Source of the DNA: Sphingomonas endophytica
Lineage (GTDB): Bacteria; Pseudomonadota; Alphaproteobacteria; Sphingomonadales; Sphingomonadaceae
Direction of reading: 5' to 3'
NCBI RefSeq assembly: GCF_014199415.1
Contig: NZ_JACIJN010000008.1
Location: 62,001 to 126,000 of the forward strand
DNA: 64,000 nucleotides
Positions 19,069 to 26,448 of the stretch are shown here, piece by piece. A program made the translations under genes and the position numbers. Within the stretch, counting starts at the first letter, position 1, and each line of letters begins with the position of its first letter. The notes beneath the pieces are model-generated. The model saw nothing but the letters and a program-made list of their open reading frames with translations. It was not told the origin of the DNA and did not search any database.

Positions 19069-19581
19069 ATGGAAACTAAGGATATTGCGCAGCTTGCTGT
19101 TTCAGGCATTGCGCCCTTTATAGCTGCTGGTGCCGCTCTTTGGATCGCTGCGCTACAACGGCGGGAGCTGATCTCGGTCTTTATCTCGCATGACTACGAC
19201 CATCAACGCTACGGCGACGTAGACTACTTTGTCGTACATAATCGCTCCACGCAGCCGGTTGCCATCACCTCGATACGCTACCTATCGGGAGTGATATGGC
19301 GCGCACCTCAGCAGGGAACGGCACTGGATTATGAAGATCCGACAGACCTGAACTTCCCTTATCTAGTTCAGCCGGGTGTACTTGTGCGCCTTCGCCTAGA
19401 TTCACATGCGGCGCAGAAGATTGCCTCGCGTTTTGGCCGTAAGCGCCGATGGCTGGCATGGCTTCTCCGAAGATCGCGTTTCCTAGTAGAGTGTCGCTCA
19501 TCCTCTGGTGCGCGCTACCGCACGAGCGGTGAGCCAATACTACCTTGGGACGATCAACTGCCATGGCGACGCGGACGATAG
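19069..19581 (+). CDS. Membrane-anchored hypothetical protein of the element
   Basis: 170 residues. One N-terminal hydrophobic helix (LAVSGIAPFIAAGAALWIAAL, ~8-28) followed by a soluble, beta-rich domain (ISVFISHDYDHQRYGDVDYFVVHNRSTQPVAITSI...) and a basic stretch KRRWLAWLLRRSRF at ~124-138. An N-terminal anchor plus a beta domain of this type is frequent in accessory genes but no family can be assigned. It follows copy B by 24 bp in the same direction and probably belongs to the same operon. It is convergent with the leftward gene ending at 19589. Confidence 0.68.
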   Translation: METKDIAQLAVSGIAPFIAAGAALWIAALQRRELISVFISHDYDHQRYGDVDYFVVHNRSTQPVAITSIRYLSGVIWRAPQQGTALDYEDPTDLNFPYLVQPGVLVRLRLDSHAAQKIASRFGRKRRWLAWLLRRSRFLVECRSSSGARYRTSGEPILPWDDQLPWRRGR

Positions 19582-19588
19582 CGAGGCG

Positions 19589-20512
19589 CTATGGCGTCTC
19601 GCCGACGTCTACCAGCACCCAGCCCCAGCCCCAGCCCTCGCGCACGCTGATCGGCACGTCGCAGAACATCGTCGTGCTCGCGGGCGTCGTGCCGATCGCC
19701 GCTGCCAGGGCGTCGCGTAGCTCGGCCGCCACCCATAGTATCATGTCGGCTGCGCCGCTGATCCTGCGCAGCTCGATCGCGGCTTCGATCATCGGCATCA
19801 AGTCGCACATCGCGCTGGCGGCGGCGGCCGGCGCGTTCTCGCTGGTTGAAGGCGCGGCCTGCGCGGCGGCGCGCGTCCTGGTCGTGATCGGCGCGAGCGT
19901 CCAGGCCATGAACCGACCAAAACGCTCGTGCAGCTTGTTCGCGCAGAACTTGAGCACGATGCGCGTTCGCTCGCCGGCTTGGCTACGCGCGAGGTCGGGG
20001 AACGCGACGGCCGCCACCGGCCCCAGCGCCTCGTTGCGACAGACGATCGCGTCGAAAATCTCGGCATAAGTCCGGGGCAGCATCTCGGTCGCCTCACGCA
20101 TCATGTCGCGGGCGTGCGCAATGGCGTCGTTGCGCGCCATCAGCCGATCGCCAGCGGTCGCCCGATCGGGCGACGGTCCGCCGCCGTCGTACACTGCGGT
20201 CAGTCCGGTCGTGTCCCAGGCCAGCGCTGCCGTCTCCGCGTACCACTCGCACGCATCGGCTTCGTGCAGCTCGAGGACGCCGGCGCGCTTCATGCGCTCG
20301 ATGCGCGTCATCTTCCGGACTGTGAAGTCAGCGGTACGCGGGGCGGTGCCGATCTGTGGCACCTTCACTTTCTCGATCACGGTCGCGTCGCGCTGCGCAG
20401 CCGGCACGCCGGTTTGCGCGGCGATCGATTGCAGCTCGGCCGCGTGCTGCTTCGCGCCGCGCGCCAGCGCACGTGCATTGCCGCCGCGCGGCTTCACCTT
20501 GACTGCGATCAT
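19589..20512 (-). CDS. Hypothetical phage-like protein at the distal end of the leftward operon
   Basis: 307 residues, no recognised family. Soluble and mostly helical, with a basic N-terminus (MIAVKVKPRGGNARALARGAKQ), a central segment YAETAALAWDTTGLTAVYDGGG..., and an Ala-rich C-terminal half with REGWGWGWVLVDVG at the end. The ATG at 20512 is preceded by GGGAGGTTCT, a good ribosome-binding site; the in-frame region upstream is not needed. Position after capsid genes would fit a head or DNA-entry protein, but nothing in the sequence supports that. Confidence 0.65.
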   Translation of the reverse strand: MIAVKVKPRGGNARALARGAKQHAAELQSIAAQTGVPAAQRDATVIEKVKVPQIGTAPRTADFTVRKMTRIERMKRAGVLELHEADACEWYAETAALAWDTTGLTAVYDGGGPSPDRATAGDRLMARNDAIAHARDMMREATEMLPRTYAEIFDAIVCRNEALGPVAAVAFPDLARSQAGERTRIVLKFCANKLHERFGRFMAWTLAPITTRTRAAAQAAPSTSENAPAAAASAMCDLMPMIEAAIELRRISGAADMILWVAAELRDALAAAIGTTPASTTMFCDVPISVREGWGWGWVLVDVGETP

Positions 20513-20673
20513 AGAACCTCCCGGGCAGCGCCGCCGGCGATCGGGAGCGTTCCGGATATGTGCCGGTGACCATCGTCGGCGGACAGTCCGGAATCCGGCA
20601 CACAAGGTGTCGGCGGGGTTTCGGCTATGTCATCCCGCCGACGACGCGGACATAGACCTGACCCGCGCCGGCG

Positions 20674-21375
20674 TCACGGCGCGATCAGCTCGCCAACCTT
20701 GTCGGGGAATTCGCCCATGAGCCACACGCGCACGCCCCGACGGGTGACTTCCGTCAACTCGACAGCCCCGCCTACGCGAAAAGGCACCTCCTGATCGACG
20801 CCAGGCGTAATGGAAAGCTGCGGAGTTGCGCGCTGTGCCGCTACCAGTGCGAACGCGTCTGCCTCGGGATTGAACGTCGCGGCATCGTCCAGCTCGCACT
20901 GACGCCCGAGCAGCTCGGACACGTGCACGTGCGTCCCATGCGAGTGGCGCACCTCGGCGACTTGGTAGCTTGACCATCCAGGGCCGATAATCGCTGCCGC
21001 AGCGTCGTCGTGAGACGCGATGATGTAACCGACTGCGCGTTTGCGTCGAGCGCACCAAGCCGCCACCTTCAGGATAGCCCAGCCTTCGGCATCGGGTGGG
21101 GCCGCAGCGACGGTTTCATCCAACGCCCTTTTCAGGGCAGATTGAAGGCCCGTCACGAGCGTGCGGAGATTGGCCGCATCGAGGTTGTAAAGCGCACGAG
21201 CGAGGATCGCGACGTTGACGTTGCCGGTGGCGGCGATCGCGCAGGGAAAGCGGTCGAACGAGATGATCTTGCCGCTGATCTTCTCAATGCGGCCGTCCGG
21301 ACGGGTGAAAGCGCAATCGCTGATGATGTACGCCGCGCGCCTGGCGGGCTGCACCGCGAGGTTGATCGCGGTCAC
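20674..21375 (-). CDS. Hypothetical protein, possibly Ntn-hydrolase-like
   Basis: 233 residues from a GTG at 21375 that overlaps the upstream stop (GTGA). The N-terminal third (AAYIISDCAFTRPDGRIEKISGKIISFDRFPCAIAATGN) has the look of a proteasome-like Ntn-hydrolase: strand-turn-strand, then a K-I strand and an A-A-T-G turn. Stand-alone Ntn-like proteins are known in phage genomes. The similarity is by eye and weak. The remainder is mixed alpha/beta and ends VRVWLMGEFPDKVGELIA. Translationally coupled to the 74-residue gene upstream, in the capsid operon. Confidence 0.6.
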   Translation of the reverse strand: MTAINLAVQPARRAAYIISDCAFTRPDGRIEKISGKIISFDRFPCAIAATGNVNVAILARALYNLDAANLRTLVTGLQSALKRALDETVAAAPPDAEGWAILKVAAWCARRKRAVGYIIASHDDAAAAIIGPGWSSYQVAEVRHSHGTHVHVSELLGRQCELDDAATFNPEADAFALVAAQRATPQLSITPGVDQEVPFRVGGAVELTEVTRRGVRVWLMGEFPDKVGELIAP

Positions 21376-21596
21376 GCGTGACGCTTCCGAATGCCGGCGG
21401 GCACCATCGCAACACCGGCCGTGGCCGACGCGGCCAGCCCGATCGCGGTGAACGTGCTGGCGCTGATGCCGGCGAAACTCGCTGCACCGGCCGCTGACGT
21501 CACCCCGATCAAGCTGGCACCGGCGAGCGCGCCGACGCCGGTTGCGGCCAGCGCAACGGCTCCCACGACGAATGCGGCGGTACGAACAGCTTTCAT
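21372..21596 (-). CDS. Small glycine/alanine-rich hydrophobic protein
   Basis: 74 residues. Almost entirely small hydrophobic residues (AAFVVGAVALAATGVGALAGASLIGVTSAAGAASFAGISAS...), so two or three membrane segments are possible, with a basic C-terminus (GIRKRHA). The start ATG at 21596 has a near-perfect AAGGAGGTGCAT ahead of it, which decides the start against the long upstream frame. Coupled to the next gene by a four-base overlap. Holin-like size and hydrophobicity, but no holin signature. A membrane role is inferred from composition only. Confidence 0.65.
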   Translation of the reverse strand: MKAVRTAAFVVGAVALAATGVGALAGASLIGVTSAAGAASFAGISASTFTAIGLAASATAGVAMVPAGIRKRHA

Positions 21597-21747
21597 ATGC
21601 ACCTCCTTGAACAAGGCGATGCCGGCGAGGTCCCTTGCTACCTCGCCGGCTTGGGTCGGGGGATCGCAACCCCGCGCGGTCAGGATGTGGATGGCCCGAG
21701 CTAGCCAGGGCAGTCCGTTCCGCGTGCTATCTGCCCTTCGCTTCTCG

Positions 21748-22080
21748 TTAGATCGCCACACCGTTGAGGCGCGCGACCACAGTGGCGTCGCCGGCGGCGG
21801 CATCACGCGCCGCCACCGCGACGTAGATGTTGCCGGCCGCCGTCTTGGTCAGGTTCTTGGCGGCGTTGTCCCAGTAGAGCTTGTCGCCAGCGCTGACCGC
21901 GCCGGCCGCCTTGGAAAGCGAGAAGACGCCGACTGTCTCGATCGCCGCGACCGTGTTCTGTTCACCACCCTGCGGGGCAACGCCGAACAGCGCCGCCCCG
22001 ACCTGGACGCCGCCGCCGGGGGCGACCTTGTAGGGGAGCGTGACGTTCACGTTCTCCCCGCCCTTGATGAAATTCCGCAT
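21748..22080 (-). CDS. DUF2190 capsid-associated protein
   Basis: 110 residues. The sequence MRNFIKGGENVNVTLPYKVAPGGGVQVGAALFGVAPQGG..., VGVFSLSKAAGAVSAGDKLYWDN and the closing AGDATVVARLNG match the DUF2190 family, found next to major capsid genes in tailed phages and proposed as capsid decoration or cement. The ATG at 22080 follows GGAGAT. It lies 16 bp downstream of the protease-capsid gene in the same direction, the expected head-gene order. Confidence 0.85.
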   Translation of the reverse strand: MRNFIKGGENVNVTLPYKVAPGGGVQVGAALFGVAPQGGEQNTVAAIETVGVFSLSKAAGAVSAGDKLYWDNAAKNLTKTAAGNIYVAVAARDAAAGDATVVARLNGVAI

Positions 22081-22096
22081 GGCTATCTCCGCTGGG

Positions 22097-24058
22097 TTAC
22101 GCCGGCGCTTTGCCGGGGTTCAGATACGCGCCGCGGTGGTCCACCACGCCAGCGCCGAAATCGAGGATCACGCGGAACTCGGTCCCCAGTACGTCCCAGC
22201 CCTGGCGCGTCTCCACGATCGGGCCGCCGCCGCCGTTCAGGTACGCGTATTCCAAGACCGGCATCGATGCCGGGTCTGCCCATAGCGACCAAGGGATGCC
22301 GGTAATGCGAGGATCGACCAGCGGCGTGAGCTTGCCGATGAACGGGTTCGTGTCGCCGGGAAGCGTGGCGAGGAACTGCGTCATCAATTGCTCAATGGGC
22401 GTTTCCAGCGCCGCGCCGGACAAGATGTATTTCGCCGTCGCATTCAGCGGCGTCACGTCATCCGTGTCCTTTTGCGCCCGCATGACCTGACGGCCGGCAT
22501 CGAGCGAGGCGACGCTCGGTACCGCCGCCGCCGCCGCCGGAGCGAGGTTGCCGTGATCGGCGTGGAACAGCGCCTTTCCATCCGACAGGGTGACGCCCCG
22601 ATTGTTGTTGGCCGTGAGTAGGCCGGCGAGCAGCTGCGCCTCGGTTTCGGCCGACGCACGCCCCATGGACCGAAGCGGATCGGTGAACGCGCCCAAGTCG
22701 TCGTTGATGAGCGCTTGCCGCGACAGTGCAAAGATCTTGGCGAAGGTGGTGACGCTGTAGCTCTCCGCGCCTTCCTTGAAGGTGCCGCGCTCGATCGAGC
22801 CGCCCTCGGGCACCTGATCGAGCTTGCCGGCGCCGCTCAGCTTCAGCGCAGTGATCGCGCGGAAGTCGGCGGCGGTCCGGGTGCGCGCCAGCAGCTTGAT
22901 CGCCGATGCGGCCGCCTCGAATGTGTCCATGAGGTAGCGCGCGCCTGCATTCTGCAACAGGCCGGGAAAGTCGCCGGTGGTCATCGCGCCGCCGCCGGCC
23001 GTGTAATCGGCGCGGGGCGAGAATTGCGAGGCAACGTTGAACACCTCGTCGGGACGCATTCGGCGGACGCCGCGCACGCCGCGATGCTCCAGCATCTCGC
23101 GCGCCATGTCCGTCATCGTCAGGTTCATCATGGCGACCGCCGCACCCTCGGGTCGCCTGCCGGACATGCGGGCGTAGAGCGCGTCGGCCATCGTCTGCGC
23201 GGAGAAGCTGGGATTGTCGAAGGTCTGCGCCTGCGTGCCGTGCGGGGCGTAATTGGTGATGACCGGCGCGGCAGCGGCGATGCGGTCGATCACGGCCGTG
23301 CGCACCTGATCGACGGGAAGCCCCTGTGCAAGCAGGTCCAACGCGAAGCCTTCGGGTAGGCGGGCCTGCGCGACGATCTCGCGAACCTGGTTGATGGTCG
23401 CCGGCTGCACCTGGTTGACGATCGCCGGCGCGGCCGGGCTGGGGGAGGGCGCCGGAGCCGGGGAGGGCGTCGGCGTGGCAGTCTCGGGAGGCATGCGGTC
23501 ACCTTTCAAGCGAGCGGGAACATTCAGGAAACCACGGCCGGTCACGTCCGCCATCGCGATCGCCGTGGAAGGGGTGCCGATGCGATCGGCCAGGCCGATG
23601 GCCTTGGCTTCGTCGGCGGTGAACCAGGTCTCGGCCGCCATGAGGGCGGCGATGCGCGCAACCGGCTTGCCGGTGCGCCTCGCGTACATGCCGGCGAGCT
23701 GCGCGCCGACCTTATCGAGCTTGTCGGCGTCGGCGCGCAGCTCGCGGGCGGTGCCGGCACAATCCGACGATGGATCGTGGATCATCATCATGGCATTTTC
23801 GGCCATGACGATCGGGTTGCCGGCGAGCGCGATCACGCTGGCGATGCTGGCAGCGATACCGTCCACATGGACGGTCACCCGGCCGCGATCATAGCGGGTG
23901 AGCGCGTCGTGGATCGCCAGCCCTTCAAACACCAGGCCGCCCACGGAGTTGATGCGCACCGCGAGGTCGCCGGATGCGCCCCGGATCAGTGAGGTGACGG
24001 TCGCGGCGTCGAGCCGATCGTCAGGGTCGCCGATGATGCCGTAGAGCAGGATTTCCAT
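22097..24058 (-). CDS. ClpP-type prohead protease fused to major capsid protein
   Basis: A 653-residue fusion. Residues ~1-180 are a ClpP/S14-like prohead protease: VHVDGIAASIASVIALAG carries the nucleophile Ser71, MMMIHDPSS the His94, and the segment ending DEAKAIGLADRI the acidic region. Residues ~190-225 are a Pro/Thr/Ser-rich linker, ~225-330 look like a scaffold, and ~330-653 a Mu gpT/HK97-like capsid (SRQALINDDLGAFTDPLRSMGRA; LFHADHGNLAPAAAA; WDVLGTEFRVILDFGAGVVDHRGAYLNPG). Such protease-scaffold-capsid fusions self-process during head assembly in some tailed phages. No terminase or portal gene flanks it, which is the oddity of this element. Confidence 0.9.
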   Translation of the reverse strand: MEILLYGIIGDPDDRLDAATVTSLIRGASGDLAVRINSVGGLVFEGLAIHDALTRYDRGRVTVHVDGIAASIASVIALAGNPIVMAENAMMMIHDPSSDCAGTARELRADADKLDKVGAQLAGMYARRTGKPVARIAALMAAETWFTADEAKAIGLADRIGTPSTAIAMADVTGRGFLNVPARLKGDRMPPETATPTPSPAPAPSPSPAAPAIVNQVQPATINQVREIVAQARLPEGFALDLLAQGLPVDQVRTAVIDRIAAAAPVITNYAPHGTQAQTFDNPSFSAQTMADALYARMSGRRPEGAAVAMMNLTMTDMAREMLEHRGVRGVRRMRPDEVFNVASQFSPRADYTAGGGAMTTGDFPGLLQNAGARYLMDTFEAAASAIKLLARTRTAADFRAITALKLSGAGKLDQVPEGGSIERGTFKEGAESYSVTTFAKIFALSRQALINDDLGAFTDPLRSMGRASAETEAQLLAGLLTANNNRGVTLSDGKALFHADHGNLAPAAAAAVPSVASLDAGRQVMRAQKDTDDVTPLNATAKYILSGAALETPIEQLMTQFLATLPGDTNPFIGKLTPLVDPRITGIPWSLWADPASMPVLEYAYLNGGGGPIVETRQGWDVLGTEFRVILDFGAGVVDHRGAYLNPGKAPA

Positions 24059-24091
24059 GCCGCCGGGTGTACCGGGCGGTGATCGACGGCA

Positions 24092-24331
24092 TCAGCTACG
24101 TTGAGCGTCCGAATGCGGCAGCGTGCGGTCATGTGCGGCAGCGATCCGCGCCCCGCGCTGTAAATCTAGCAGCTGGTCCATTGTGTAGCGGATTCGGCCG
24201 CCGGGGGTCACGTAGTGGTCGACCTTCCCGGCCTTGCGCCAGGCGCGCAGCGTTCGCGGCGATATGCCGAGGATCCGCGCAGCCGCCTTTTCATCGAAGC
24301 CGAACAGCGTTTCAGCCACGAGCGCCGCCAT
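24092..24331 (-). CDS. MerR-type HTH protein upstream of capsid
   Basis: 79 residues. ETLFGFDEKAAARILGISPRTLRAWRKAGKVDHYVTPGGRIRYTMDQLLDLQRGARI is a clean excisionase/MerR-like winged helix (helix-turn-helix, then the wing GGRIRYT). The start at 24331 lies inside the upstream gene, overlapping it by 20 bp. Proteins of this type serve as excisionases, repressors or terminase small subunits; a DNA-binding role is sure, the exact job is not. Confidence 0.75.
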   Translation of the reverse strand: MAALVAETLFGFDEKAAARILGISPRTLRAWRKAGKVDHYVTPGGRIRYTMDQLLDLQRGARIAAAHDRTLPHSDAQRS

Positions 24332-24509
24332 GCTCCACCCAGGCGCGGATGCATTCGTGCAGGGTCGCGCCATCGAGCGGCATGATGTGACGCGCGCGCA
24401 GGTCGAAAATCCGCCGCGTGCTGACGCCCAGCAACGCGGCGAGCTGCGCCGCTGTCGGACGGTGAATTGCGAGGTCTGCGCGTGTCAGGCTGCGCGATTT
24501 GGGGTACAT
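24312..24509 (-). CDS. Small HTH protein, Nu1/terminase-small-subunit-like
   Basis: 65 residues. RPTAAQLAALLGVSTRRIFDLRARHIMPLDG reads as a winged helix of the lambda Nu1 type (DNA-packaging recognition protein), followed by ATLHECIRAWVEHGG. The ATG at 24509 is chosen as the first that excludes the basic upstream leader; TACGAGGATGCAAA precedes it. If this is a small terminase, a large terminase would be expected next, but the following genes are another HTH protein and the capsid fusion. An alternative is a plain regulator. Confidence 0.65.
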   Translation of the reverse strand: MYPKSRSLTRADLAIHRPTAAQLAALLGVSTRRIFDLRARHIMPLDGATLHECIRAWVEHGGARG

Positions 24510-24524
24510 TTTGCATCCTCGTAA

Positions 24525-24538
24525 CGCCAGAATTGGCG
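24525..24538. promoter_or_regulatory. Inverted repeat upstream of the HTH-capsid operon
   Basis: CGCCAGAATTGGCG has 5-bp arms (CGCCA/TGGCG) around GAAT, 16 bp upstream of the leftward start at 24509, inside a locally AT-rich 60-bp stretch. It could be an operator for one of the small HTH proteins. The ~150-bp gap to 24660 holds no ORF worth calling and is the likely promoter of the capsid operon. Confidence 0.4.
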
Positions 24539-24659
24539 CATTTCCGCGAAAAATAGGAGGTATGATGATGAAGTGACGTTTTCGGCTGTACCTAGCGCGC
24601 TTGTGCGCCATTGCCCCCCGCATACTGCGCGGCCTGGGGAGGACCCAAAGGGTGGGGGG

Positions 24660-24893
24660 TCACCCCGTCCCCGGGGCCGGCCCGGGCGGGGCTGGGGGCG
24701 GCTGGTCGCCAGCGCCGGCGTGCACCGCATCGTGGAACGCGGCGGCGAGCAGGGCGACCACCTGGACAGGCTCGAACCGGGGCTGAAGGATCGAGGCGGC
24801 CGCGCCGACGAGTGCGCCAACGGCATCGGCCGGATGGCTGGTGTTGCATACCGCCAGCTCCTGAAGGCGTCGGGCAAGGTCCTGGTCGTTCAT
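24660..24893 (-). CDS. Small hypothetical protein of the replication operon
   Basis: 77 residues, not recognised. Helical (MNDQDLARRLQELAVCNTSHPADAVGALVGAAASILQPRFEPVQVVALLAAAFHDAVHAG) with a Pro-rich, disordered tail. The start overlaps the stop of the upstream gene by four bases (ATGA). No membrane segment or metal motif. Probably co-expressed with the two replication genes upstream. Confidence 0.6.
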   Translation of the reverse strand: MNDQDLARRLQELAVCNTSHPADAVGALVGAAASILQPRFEPVQVVALLAAAFHDAVHAGAGDQPPPAPPGPAPGTG

Positions 24894-25579
24894 CGTTGCG
24901 GATCCTCGGTAGTGCGTGGAATACTCGGCCCCGGCTCGTGCGGGCTGGTCGTGCCGTCCGCGTTCCACCGCCAGGCGAAGCCGCAGCGAGCTGCGACCGC
25001 GTTCATGCCGGCGAGCATGTCCGCGCCGATCGGGCGCGGCGGGTTGGCGTGCGCATCGTCTGCGCGGCGCGGGACGGGCGCGCGTTCCTCGCGCGCGGCG
25101 CGGTCGGCGAGCATGTCGAGATAGGCGGCGTGTGCGCGCCGCTGCGACAGGTCGGGGTTGATGAACGCGCGCAGCTCGCCGGCCGATCGAGGAAAAAACC
25201 TTCGGCCGGGATGATTGCGATAAGCGCGACTCGCCGCCTCGAGGATGTCGGCCGGCACGTCGGCAAGATCCTCGCGCAGGATCTCGAACGATGCGCGCGC
25301 CTCCTGCTCGCTTTCGTCACGCGCGATCGTCGCCAGTCGGAGGCGCGCAAGGATCCGCGTGCATCTGGCGAGGTCGGCCGGGGCGAGCGCGCGGCCATGT
25401 TCGTCGGCCGCGAGGCGAAGCGCCGCAGCGCAGCCGGCCGGTAACTGTTCGCCGGCGGCGAAGGCCGCGAGCGCCGCCCGAGTGCGGTGATCGAGCCACG
25501 GTGAGACGGGCGTCGTCGTGTCGAGGCGCGGGCTTAGCGCGGCTGGCGGCGGCGCGGCGATGGTGAGCTTGGGTGGCAA
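24890..25579 (-). CDS. Hypothetical protein, possible replication partner
   Basis: 229 residues. The central part is helical (HTRAALAAFAAGEQLPAGCAAALRLAADE... then ILREDLADVPADILEAASRAYRNHPGRRFFPRSAGELRAFIN). The pattern of a helical domain with R-F-F-P-.-.-.-E-L is often seen in phage replication-associated and helicase-loader-type proteins of proteobacterial prophages. I cannot name a family. It follows the initiator-like gene by 4 bp and is coupled to the next small gene. By lambda analogy it occupies the place of P, a helicase loader; this is inference only. Confidence 0.6.
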   Translation of the reverse strand: MPPKLTIAAPPPAALSPRLDTTTPVSPWLDHRTRAALAAFAAGEQLPAGCAAALRLAADEHGRALAPADLARCTRILARLRLATIARDESEQEARASFEILREDLADVPADILEAASRAYRNHPGRRFFPRSAGELRAFINPDLSQRRAHAAYLDMLADRAAREERAPVPRRADDAHANPPRPIGADMLAGMNAVAARCGFAWRWNADGTTSPHEPGPSIPRTTEDPQR

Positions 25580-25583
25580 GGGT

Positions 25584-26321
25584 CTAACTCTCGTGATGCT
25601 GGGATAAGGGCTCGTTCTCGAAGGCGTTCAGCAGCGGGTCGCGGAAGCGGCCGCGCGATCGCCAGTTGCCGGCATCCGGCGGCTTCGCATCGGGTTTGTC
25701 GAAGCGATCGGCACCGGTGACCCAGTTGCGCCAGGCTGCGTCCCAATCCGCCATCGCGCGGCCGGTGGCGGCGGCGTGGTTGCGGAAGCGATCCAGCTCC
25801 GACGCGATCCGATCCGGTCGCCAATCGGCCGCCGCGGCTGCCGCGCGGCCGGTGAGTGGAGCAGGCTGCCAATCGCCGGGAAGCCCGCTGCGTGATCGCG
25901 TGCGCGTCCCCTGAGAGGGCGAAGCCCTCTTAGGGGTAATGGTTGTTCCTGGTTGTTTGGGTGCACGTGGTGCGGGGGTTCCCGCACGTGGTGCGGGGGT
26001 GCATGTCGTTCGGGGGTGCACGTCCTGCGGGGGTGCATCATCTTCGGGGGTGCACGTGGTGCGGGGGTGAACGGTGTAGACGATCCCGCGCCCTCGTCGC
26101 TCATCCCGGGTGATGTGGCCGGCGGCGGCAAGTGCCTTGGTCGCGTTCTGGACTGCTCGTTCGCTCAGGCCGGTGTCGGCAACCAGGCGCGCGATTCCCG
26201 GCGTGCAGCGACGGGTCGCAATATCAGCACGAAGCGCGAGCACGAGCAGCACATGCCGCTCCACCGACGATGCGCCGACGATCGCCATTGCCGCGCGCTG
26301 CAGGTCGAACGTGGTCGTCAC
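25584..26321 (-). CDS. Replication-initiator-like protein with internal iterons
   Basis: 245 residues from the GTG at 26321. The N-terminal ~90 residues are a winged helix: VERHVLLVLALRADIATRRC, then GIARLVADTGLSERAVQNATKALAAAGHITRDERRGRGIVYTV. The centre (~90-135) is a low-complexity Pro/Thr/Cys repeat (HPRTTCTPEDDAPPQD...) encoded by six 17-bp iterons. The C-terminal part contains WRPDRIASELDRFRNHAAATGRAMADWDAAWRNWV, the conserved C-terminal helix of many phage replication proteins (a DnaT/DUF-like segment). The layout HTH - iterons - C-terminal domain is that of lambda O. It heads the leftward operon next to the right att site. Confidence 0.72.
   Translation of the reverse strand: MTTTFDLQRAAMAIVGASSVERHVLLVLALRADIATRRCTPGIARLVADTGLSERAVQNATKALAAAGHITRDERRGRGIVYTVHPRTTCTPEDDAPPQDVHPRTTCTPAPRAGTPAPRAPKQPGTTITPKRASPSQGTRTRSRSGLPGDWQPAPLTGRAAAAAADWRPDRIASELDRFRNHAAATGRAMADWDAAWRNWVTGADRFDKPDAKPPDAGNWRSRGRFRDPLLNAFENEPLSQHHES
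25960..26065. repeat. Six tandem 17-bp iterons inside the initiator gene
   Basis: Units at 25960-25976, 25977-25997 (21 bp variant), 25998-26014, 26015-26031, 26032-26048 and 26049-26065 follow GGTGCAYGTSSTKCGGG; the first and last are identical (GGTGCACGTGGTGCGGG). The stretch just beyond, 25934-25959, is much richer in A/T than its surroundings. Iterons within the initiator gene followed by an AT-rich segment is the layout of the lambda origin. A role as replication origin is inferred. Confidence 0.7.
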
Positions 26322-26358
26322 GCACCCGCCTCGACAGCCGACCGATCCGGCCCACATC

Positions 26359-26418
26359 GTTCCGCAAATGGCTGTGTGACTCGCGCAAACGCGCTGGGGA
26401 TAACTTGGGCGTTCCGCA
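26359..26418. repeat. Candidate integrase arm-type sites, right
   Basis: GTTCCGCA occurs at 26359-26366 and 26411-26418, each followed 7-8 bp later by GTGTGACT (26374 and 26427). The octamer also occurs twice beside the left att repeat. Taken as arm-type sites for the integrase or sites for its directionality factor. Confidence 0.45.
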
Positions 26419-26448
26419 AAAAAAGCGTGTGACTACATGTCCCAGCGA

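Noticed and set aside
19589-20605. Longer start (20605) for the leftward gene ending at 19589
   Set aside because: The ATG at 20512 has a strong ribosome-binding site and the added N-terminus is basic and not protein-like.
23391-23894. 167-residue plus-strand ORF opposite the capsid protease
   Set aside because: Antisense of the protease domain and its Pro-rich linker; no ribosome-binding site or family features.
25960-26065. CRISPR array
   Set aside because: Six units of 17 bp lie directly end to end without spacers, inside an ORF; there are no cas genes. Iterons explain it better.
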